11,587 nucleotides of DNA from Bacteroidota bacterium (GTDB lineage: Bacteria; Bacteroidota; Bacteroidia; Flavobacteriales; Weeksellaceae). Under the pieces are notes generated by a model. It did no database searches. It was not told the DNA's origin and saw only the letters and a list, made by a program, of their open reading frames with translations. Positions within the stretch are counted from its first letter, which is position 1. Every line of letters begins with the position of its first letter. This document shows positions 6,693 to 11,587 of this stretch, one piece after another. A program made the position numbers and the translations under genes. The DNA lies in assembly GCA_023426625.1 (NCBI GenBank), contig JAFAAJ010000234.1:1-11587 (forward strand). Reading direction: 5' to 3'.

Positions 6693-6715
6693 TTAAATAT
6701 CAGATCCATATTTAA
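6693..6715 (+). terminator. AT-rich inverted repeat in the convergent gap, possible bidirectional terminator
   Basis: TTAAATAT (6693-6700) and ATATTTAA (6708-6715) are perfect 8-bp complements around the loop CAGATCC. They lie in the 46-nt gap between the plus-strand SGNH gene and the minus-strand GT2 gene. The position suits a shared terminator, but the stem has no G-C pair and there is no strong U-tract on either side, so stability would be low. Confidence 0.35.
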
Positions 6716-6722
6716 ACATTCT

Positions 6723-7673
6723 TTAGAACAGATCTTTCCTGAAATTAATATTATACAATCCCGAACGGATACTCGGAAAATCAGTGATTAAATACTTCAG
6801 GATCATCGTCCATTTTTTTAATGCAGGAGCGTTTGCGATCTCAAAACTGCGGTGCATTCTCTTGATGTGAAGCTTTATGTCAGACGGAATGGTAGTTTCA
6901 TTCTCCGCCCAGTCTTTCACTTCTTTCCAAAGCAAAACTCTTGTTGTTGAAGGTTTTATCTTTTTTGAATCTACTTTGGTTATCCTGTTGTCTTCATGCA
7001 CACCTCTTACGGCTACAGCTTTGTCTAAAATTCCGGAATAAAGATCAAGATAATAAGAAGTACGGAATAAGAACTCAGTGTCCTGATGAAGTCGTAAAGT
7101 TGTTTTAAACAAAGGCTTTACCTTACGTATGAGAGATTCTCTTCTGAGGGTTAAAGTATCAATACTGAACAATCCAAAGCTTCCCCGCATATTCAGTTGT
7201 CCCGGGAAGACATTTTTGGGCTCATGTCTTTTGTACACGGTAGTTAATCGGTCCTGAAAAATACTGTAGTATTGTTCCTTTGCCTTTTCAGAGTAATAGT
7301 GTACACCCAATGCTCCGTAAACGCCTTCTACTGCAGGATCTTTGAAAAGTTCTTTTTCAGCATCAAATCTGTTGGGAAGATAATAATCATCCGCATCCAG
7401 AAAGGCAATATAATCTCCTGTAGATTTTTCGATGCCCAGATTTCTGGAAGGACCCGCCCCGTGATTTCCTTTATCCGGATGTTGATAGAGTTTTACGCGG
7501 TCATATTTTTTAGAAAGCTCATCACATACCTGTAATGCATTATCAGGCGATTTATCTTCCACCAGAATCACTTCATGCACCTCTTCAAACTGAAGGGCAG
7601 ATTCTACAGCCTGGGAAACATATTTTTCGGCATTATAAACGGGAATTACTACGGAAATTTTCATCTTTATCAT
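6723..7673 (-). CDS. Family 2 glycosyltransferase, downstream copy of a tandem pair
   Basis: A 316-residue GT2 enzyme, last gene of the right minus-strand block. Seen: KISVVIPVYNAEKY (5-18), ILVEDKSPD (36-44), YQHPDKGNHGAGPSRN (63-78), AFLDADDYYLPNRFD (90-104) with the DXD at Asp93/Asp95, RLHQDTEFLFR (194-204) as the probable catalytic-base region, and AVRGVHEDNRITK (221-233). It is clearly a paralogue of the gene directly upstream: by hand count 82 of 130 aligned residues (6-135) are identical with no gap. Start: ATG 7673 gives a 41-nt overlap with the upstream gene; Met4 (ATG at 7664) is an equally plausible start, and both lie inside the upstream reading frame. Cytoplasmic action on a lipid-linked acceptor is inferred; the donor sugar is unknown. 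Confidence 0.93.
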   Translation of the reverse strand: MIKMKISVVIPVYNAEKYVSQAVESALQFEEVHEVILVEDKSPDNALQVCDELSKKYDRVKLYQHPDKGNHGAGPSRNLGIEKSTGDYIAFLDADDYYLPNRFDAEKELFKDPAVEGVYGALGVHYYSEKAKEQYYSIFQDRLTTVYKRHEPKNVFPGQLNMRGSFGLFSIDTLTLRRESLIRKVKPLFKTTLRLHQDTEFLFRTSYYLDLYSGILDKAVAVRGVHEDNRITKVDSKKIKPSTTRVLLWKEVKDWAENETTIPSDIKLHIKRMHRSFEIANAPALKKWTMILKYLITDFPSIRSGLYNINFRKDLF

Positions 7674-8604
7674 TTGTGTAAGTAAATCTATATCTAGTTT
7701 TTAAAATATCAGGTGCTTGTAGAGCCGTGAAAAATACATCCAGGATTTTCGTCAGTCCTGTCTTCAGGGAAATCTCAAAAGCTTTTTTCTGCAAATAAAT
7801 ACGTTGCTTCACCTCTTTATCAAGCTTTTTCGTTTTCGACCATTCATATAAAGAGTTCCATAGCAGAAGCTGCCGCTCATTATATTCTTTGGAGTATATT
7901 TTGATCTTGGTGATCCTGTTGTTATCATGAACTCCTCTTACAGCAACAGCTTCAGTGATATTTCCTGACTTTAGATAACAGGTATGCGCCAGTTTAATAA
8001 TAAAATCGGAATCCTGATGAACACGAAGCTGCTCGTTAAAACGTAAATTGTTTTTATGAATGGATGACTTTCTGACCGTTAAGGCATTCAGGTGAAAAAA
8101 CGTACCGAAAGTTTTAGGCGTTAAGCTAAGCAACCCCCTGAAAACCTCTTCTCCTTCTGCAGGGTAATTAACGGTTGTGAGAGTTGCATTTTTAAATTTA
8201 ACCTGATATTCTTCTTTACCTTTTTCAGATAAATATTCTACACCAATAGCTCCGAATGTCCCTTCTACCTTTGGATCGGTAAAAATTGTTTTTTCCACAT
8301 CAAAACGATTGGGAAGATAATGATCATCAGAATCAAGGAAAGCTATAAACTCATGTTGAGCTTTTTCCAAGCCTAAATTCCGGGAAGCTCCTGCTCCGTG
8401 ATTTCCTTTGTCCGGATGTTGATATAATTTGATCCTTGGATTTTCGGAAACCAGTTTTTGGCAGATTTCCAAAGATCTGTCTGTAGATTTATCCTCTATT
8501 AAAACAATTTCTTTTACCTCATCAAACTGCAAAGCCGAGTTTAAGGCTCTTTCCAGAAACTCAGCCGCATTATAAACCGGTATGATCACTGAAATTTCAA
8601 GCAT
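7633..8604 (-). CDS. Family 2 glycosyltransferase, upstream copy of a tandem pair
   Basis: A 323-residue GT2 enzyme. Seen: EISVIIPVYNAAEF (3-16), VLIEDKSTD (34-42), YQHPDKGNHGAGASRN (61-76), AFLDSDDHYLPNRFD (88-102) with the DXD at Asp91/Asp93, an RVHQDSDF motif matching the base region of its paralogue, and AVRGVHDNNRITK. Its ATG shares one base with the stop of the amidotransferase gene (TAATG), so it is probably coupled to that gene. Odd point: the last 13 or so codons (ending NDKDENFRSNSRL) overlap the start of the next gene in another frame and have no counterpart in the paralogue. The original stop may have been lost, with translation now running into its neighbour. It lacks membrane segments. 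The linkage formed is unknown, but the pair could add two related sugars in succession. Confidence 0.93.
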   Translation of the reverse strand: MLEISVIIPVYNAAEFLERALNSALQFDEVKEIVLIEDKSTDRSLEICQKLVSENPRIKLYQHPDKGNHGAGASRNLGLEKAQHEFIAFLDSDDHYLPNRFDVEKTIFTDPKVEGTFGAIGVEYLSEKGKEEYQVKFKNATLTTVNYPAEGEEVFRGLLSLTPKTFGTFFHLNALTVRKSSIHKNNLRFNEQLRVHQDSDFIIKLAHTCYLKSGNITEAVAVRGVHDNNRITKIKIYSKEYNERQLLLWNSLYEWSKTKKLDKEVKQRIYLQKKAFEISLKTGLTKILDVFFTALQAPDILKTRYRFTYTNDKDENFRSNSRL

Positions 8605-10400
8605 TATAATACAGATTTGTTATGATGAGCCCAAAGAGCCAGCTGCAATAAATTCCAATGTTTCTGTCCTTTATCTAAAAATTTTTGTGCAGCATTAAAA
8701 TCAATAAAATCAAAAACCTTTTGATTGGAATCCTTCAGTAAATCGTTGGAAAGGTTAATCAGGTTCTCTTCTTCAAACCAGTTTTCCACTTCCATTCCGA
8801 AGCCTTGTTTATGGCGATTTCTGATGGTTTCAGTCCAATATGATCCCATAGCTTCGCGAAGTATGATCTTGTCGTTCTCATTGTTGAGTTTCAACTGTTC
8901 GGGCAACTGGATACAAAACTCGGCAAAATCAATATCAAGGAACGGAGTGCGAACTTCTAGTGAATTGGCCATTGCCATCCTGTCTGATTTCACCATCATA
9001 TTTCCGGGTACAAATTTTTCAAGATCTATCCTCATGATGTCATTTAATGAATCAGGATCCGGATTGAAGCTGTAAGGCTGATGATAATCCGTACTGATCC
9101 CCAATACATTTCTTTCTTCCTGATTGAAAAAGTTTCGTATAGAATTTTGATGGAAGTCCAGAATATTTTTATGCTCAAGGTTCTTTTGCGTGATGAAAGA
9201 AGTCTGTTTTATATTTTGATAGAGTTTTAACCCAAATTGTGCAAGAATATTTTTGTAGCTGAAATGGTTTTTTAACAGGTTTTCAACGGTGTAAAAATTG
9301 TAACCGCCAAACAACTCATCTCCTACATCCCCGGAAAGAACGACGGTAAGGTTTTTCCGTGCACTTTTACAGATCTCAAAATGCGGAATGCATGATCTGT
9401 CGGCAAAAGGCTCATCAAGAAAAGGCGTAATGGTAAGCAAAGACGTTGCCAGATCCTTTTTCTGCTCGTGAATTTCTATGTGACGGGTTTTATATTTGTC
9501 AGCAATCTCTTTGGCAAATTTCAGTTCACTGTCTTTATGATCATATCCGAAACTGATAGTCATCTGATGAGGTAAAAATTCAGCAACCAGTGCGACAATA
9601 GAGGAGGAATCTAAACCACCGCTTAAAAAACTTCCTACTTCCACATCGGCAGCCAGCTGTTTTTTAACTGCATTTTTTAAGAGATACGTAAATTCTTCTT
9701 TTGCATCGGATAATCCTATTTTTCGGTCTCTCGCCGGTAAGCTGTAATAGCGTGATACTCTAATTTCACCATTCTTCCATATCAGCTGATGAGCAGGAGG
9801 TAAAGTAAAAATATTATTGTAAATACTCTGATAAGAACTTACGTAGCCATACTGCAAATAATGTGAAAGGGCTTCACTGTTTACTTTAGGCTGAATTAAT
9901 CCGGATGCTAAAATAGCTTTGATCTCAGAGGCAAAAATGAATTCGTTGTTTTTTCCGATTGCATAGTAGAAAGGCTTTTCTCCGAAACGGTCTCTGGCAC
10001 AGAACAACTGCTGTTTTTCATTATCCCAAATGGCAAATGCAAACATTCCCGGAAGATCATGGATCAGTTTTTCCTGTTTTCTCTGATACATGGCAAGTAT
10101 AACCTCAGTATCTGAGCTTCCGCGGTAAGGATATTCCGCGTATTGATTTTTAATAGCCTGATAGCCGTAGATCTCACCATTCAGAACGATACATTCATTT
10201 TTAGTATTGGAAAACATGGGCTGTTTGCCATTCTCGGAAAGGTCTATGATGGATAATCTGCGATGTCCCAAAGCAGCATTTTCATAAAACTCATGATGAG
10301 AGGAATCAGGACCACGATGCGCTATGGCATCTGTCATTCTGATTATCTCGGTTTTGTAATTTTCGGCATTTCCGGCAATTATCCCTGCTATTCCGCACAT
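8604..10400 (-). CDS. asnB: Asparagine synthase (glutamine-hydrolysing) family amidotransferase
   Basis: A complete 598-residue two-domain enzyme. Seen: the mature N-terminal nucleophile Cys2 in MCGIAGI; the glutaminase-domain motifs GHRRLSIIDL (45-54), NGEIYGY (74-80) and SSDTEV (95-100); then the ATP-pyrophosphatase loop SFLSGGLDSSS (257-267) and a later SGDVGDELFGGYNFY block. Known reaction: ammonia from glutamine is channelled to a carboxylate activated by ATP as an acyl-adenylate, classically aspartate to asparagine. Many copies in polysaccharide loci are thought to amidate a sugar carboxylate instead (WbpS-type proteins). All catalytic residues I can check are present, so either role is possible. 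Eighteen bases separate it from the methyltransferase upstream, and it overlaps the following GT2 gene by one base, so it is co-transcribed with glycan genes. The symbol reflects the family, not a proven function. Confidence 0.93.
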   Translation of the reverse strand: MCGIAGIIAGNAENYKTEIIRMTDAIAHRGPDSSHHEFYENAALGHRRLSIIDLSENGKQPMFSNTKNECIVLNGEIYGYQAIKNQYAEYPYRGSSDTEVILAMYQRKQEKLIHDLPGMFAFAIWDNEKQQLFCARDRFGEKPFYYAIGKNNEFIFASEIKAILASGLIQPKVNSEALSHYLQYGYVSSYQSIYNNIFTLPPAHQLIWKNGEIRVSRYYSLPARDRKIGLSDAKEEFTYLLKNAVKKQLAADVEVGSFLSGGLDSSSIVALVAEFLPHQMTISFGYDHKDSELKFAKEIADKYKTRHIEIHEQKKDLATSLLTITPFLDEPFADRSCIPHFEICKSARKNLTVVLSGDVGDELFGGYNFYTVENLLKNHFSYKNILAQFGLKLYQNIKQTSFITQKNLEHKNILDFHQNSIRNFFNQEERNVLGISTDYHQPYSFNPDPDSLNDIMRIDLEKFVPGNMMVKSDRMAMANSLEVRTPFLDIDFAEFCIQLPEQLKLNNENDKIILREAMGSYWTETIRNRHKQGFGMEVENWFEEENLINLSNDLLKDSNQKVFDFIDFNAAQKFLDKGQKHWNLLQLALWAHHNKSVL

Positions 10401-10418
10401 AATGATCTTTTATTTTTA

Positions 10419-11174
10419 CTAAGAAGTCTTTTTCTCACAGAAAAAAATATCTTTATCCGGGTTCACCCCAAATTTCTTAAATTTCTCGGAAACATTAACC
10501 CTATTTACAGAAAAACCTACACTTTCCAGTCGGGTTGTGTAGTCTTGTCCATACATTCTTACATGGTCAAACTGACCGAACAGTTCTTCTCTCTTCTTCG
10601 GATCAGAAATGCTGAAGTCTTCATGCGTATGAAGGTTATTTTTAGAAATAGGAACCTGCAATATGGCTTTTCCGCCCGGCTTCAGCACTCTTAAGATCTC
10701 CTTCATGGCTTTTGTATCTTCGGGAATATGTTCCAGAACATGATTGCAGATCAGCAGATCGAAATGATTGTTTTCATAAGGAATTTCAAGCACATTAATA
10801 TTTTTTACATATTCCGGATAATGATATCCTTCCGTAAACAAATCTCCGCAGATATATTCTTTGAAATTTTGGTTGAGCAGGATTCTTGATAGTTTGGGTT
10901 CAGGCGCAATGTGCAGTATGCTCGTTTCCTTTGGAAGCTTTAGTTCTTCAATAATAAAGGCATATAAAAGTCTTTCTCTGAGTCTTGAGTGGCACTTGTA
11001 ACAGCCGGCAGCTCTTCTTCCACCGCCAACTACCTGTTTTTCCTGTAAAACAGGTAGGTCGTGCCCTACAACTTCCAGATCTTTGGATTGATAGCCACAA
11101 AAAGGACATTGATATCTGGAGCCTGAATGAGAAAATAATTTGATTTTGTTTTGGATTCTTTTTGAAATTGACAT
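10419..11174 (-). CDS. SAM-dependent methyltransferase (Methyltransf_11-like) with N-terminal Cys4 motif
   Basis: A 251-residue protein. Seen: CPFCG (23-27) and CYKCHSRLRERL (58-69) form a CxxC...CxxC pair 31 residues apart, a likely zinc-binding knuckle ahead of the methyltransferase core. The core has ILHIAPEP (86-93) in the place of the usual glycine-rich SAM loop, YICGDLF (107-113), FDLLICNHVLEHIPED (138-153) and LRVLKPGGKAILQVPI (161-176), the last two being classic class I motifs. Related proteins with the same Cys4 plus RxRL and IAPE signature are common in glycan gene clusters. Inferred role: methylating a sugar or a glycan end; methylation at the non-reducing end to cap chains is one possibility. 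ATG 11174 is chosen because it precedes the Cys motif at normal distance. Nothing resembling a promoter is seen in the 33 nt upstream, so it is probably read from the preceding gene. Confidence 0.87.
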   Translation of the reverse strand: MSISKRIQNKIKLFSHSGSRYQCPFCGYQSKDLEVVGHDLPVLQEKQVVGGGRRAAGCYKCHSRLRERLLYAFIIEELKLPKETSILHIAPEPKLSRILLNQNFKEYICGDLFTEGYHYPEYVKNINVLEIPYENNHFDLLICNHVLEHIPEDTKAMKEILRVLKPGGKAILQVPISKNNLHTHEDFSISDPKKREELFGQFDHVRMYGQDYTTRLESVGFSVNRVNVSEKFKKFGVNPDKDIFFCEKKTS

Positions 11175-11207
11175 CTTTTTGTGTTTTTATTTAATGGGAA
11201 TTAATAT

Positions 11208-11587
11208 TTATATGTTTAAAAAAGAAGGTCCGGTTTGACTTACTTTCTTCTGAATTTCGGTCAGTTCTTTTTCTTCGCGGGATATTTTCCGGTATTTCTT
11301 CAACAGCTTTTTATAAATAGAAAAATTTCCGGTAAGGATATTCTTCAACATGCTTTGTTTCAGCGCTTTTTTCTCTAATTCAAAAGCATCGGAAAAGTTA
11401 GGATTGATAATGTTCGTTTCGACGCTGAGATCAGCGTATTTATTATAATCTACCTTGTTTAGAGCCTGTTTGCCATCATGAACAACTTTACTTTCCGGAA
11501 CAAGCAGTATTTTCTTTTTGTGAAAATGAACCCTGTTTGCGTATTCCACATCTTCCCCGTAATGAAAAAAATAAGGATTGAACCCGC
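11208..11587 (-). CDS. Family 2 glycosyltransferase, C-terminal 125 residues
   Basis: The reading frame is open to the right window edge, so the start lies outside; a GTG at 11549 is internal. The visible part begins GFNPYFFHYGEDVEYANR, the acceptor/catalytic segment of rhamnosyltransferase-like GT2 enzymes, with the E-D pair that acts as general base. It continues with VPESKVVHDGK, the loop that normally closes the active site, and a lysine-rich tail of about 80 residues without membrane segments. The N-terminal nucleotide-binding half and the DXD site are not in the window. It is the most upstream visible gene of the right minus-strand block, 33 nt before the methyltransferase. The family call is firm; the sugar is unknown. 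Confidence 0.82.
   Translation of the reverse strand, partial: GFNPYFFHYGEDVEYANRVHFHKKKILLVPESKVVHDGKQALNKVDYNKYADLSVETNIINPNFSDAFELEKKALKQSMLKNILTGNFSIYKKLLKKYRKISREEKELTEIQKKVSQTGPSFLNI

Larger units (their letters stand above)
6723..8604 (-). repeat. Tandem duplication of a GT2 glycosyltransferase gene
   Basis: Two adjacent, same-strand genes encode proteins of 316 and 323 residues that align along most of their length. The match is best in the N-terminal GT-A domain, and the shared GVHxxNRITK block lies beyond the middle. Protein divergence outside the core is marked, so the duplication is old or the copies have diverged to different sugars or linkages. Confidence 0.85.

Noticed and set aside
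6677..6722. Insertion-sequence end or attachment site in the convergent gap
   Set aside because: Only an 8-bp A/T inverted repeat is present; no direct target duplication and no recombinase gene nearby.
8725..9075. 116-codon plus-strand frame
   Set aside because: It lies antisense inside the intact asparagine-synthase gene and encodes nothing recognisable; it reflects the complementary codons.
10263..10694. 143-codon plus-strand frame spanning the asnB/methyltransferase junction
   Set aside because: Antisense to two well-supported genes, with no domain and no promoter.
11208..11549. Stand-alone 113-residue protein starting at GTG 11549
   Set aside because: The frame continues upstream to the window edge with typical GT2 residues (FNPYFFHYGED), so this is the C-terminus of a longer gene.

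Overview
The window is part of a surface-polysaccharide (O-antigen, capsule or exopolysaccharide) biosynthesis and decoration locus. It probably comes from a low-GC member of the Bacteroidota, most likely a Chryseobacterium-like flavobacterium. The evidence is AT-rich DNA, tightly packed genes with little Shine-Dalgarno sequence, matches to the Bacteroidota -7 promoter box (TAnnTTTG) at the expected places, and dense glycosyltransferase, methyltransferase and acyltransferase content. No RNA gene, CRISPR array, insertion sequence or phage gene was seen, and no gene-free stretch exceeds 300 bases.

The genes fall into three transcription blocks. (1) Left, minus strand, 2268 down to 1: a GT2 glycosyltransferase, a GT4 glycosyltransferase and the N-terminus of a hexapeptide-repeat acetyltransferase cut by the window edge. 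They are joined by a TAATG overlap and a 1-nt gap. (2) Middle, plus strand, 2356 to 6676: a metal-dependent-type O-methyltransferase, a membrane acyltransferase of the AT3/OafA family, an MBOAT acyltransferase, and a membrane-anchored SGNH-like protein that follows the MBOAT gene by 2 nt. (3) Right, minus strand, 11587 down to 6723: the C-terminus of a GT2 enzyme cut by the window edge, a methyltransferase with a Cys4 N-terminal motif, an asparagine-synthase-type amidotransferase, and two tandemly duplicated GT2 genes. Blocks 1 and 2 diverge from a shared 87-nt promoter region. Blocks 2 and 3 converge on a 46-nt gap that holds a small AT-rich inverted repeat.

The minus-strand genes appear to build a repeat unit, with five glycosyltransferases in view. 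The plus-strand block appears to decorate it, with one methyltransferase and acyl transfer at the membrane or beyond. With the cytoplasmic acetyltransferase at the left edge, one locus carries three mechanistically different acylation systems. The asparagine-synthase-like enzyme may make amide groups on a uronic acid, or may simply make asparagine.

The most unusual details are: two nearly identical promoter/start elements (around 2329 and 4166), the second heading a leader with two minigenes before the MBOAT gene; an A11 and an A9 homopolymer tract on either side of the GT2/GT4 junction; a 41-nt overlap between the duplicated GT2 genes; and an AT3 enzyme lacking its usual SGNH domain beside a free-standing SGNH protein. 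I did not find a clearly unprecedented system. The window looks like a strain-variable glycan locus with a coherent decoration cassette.
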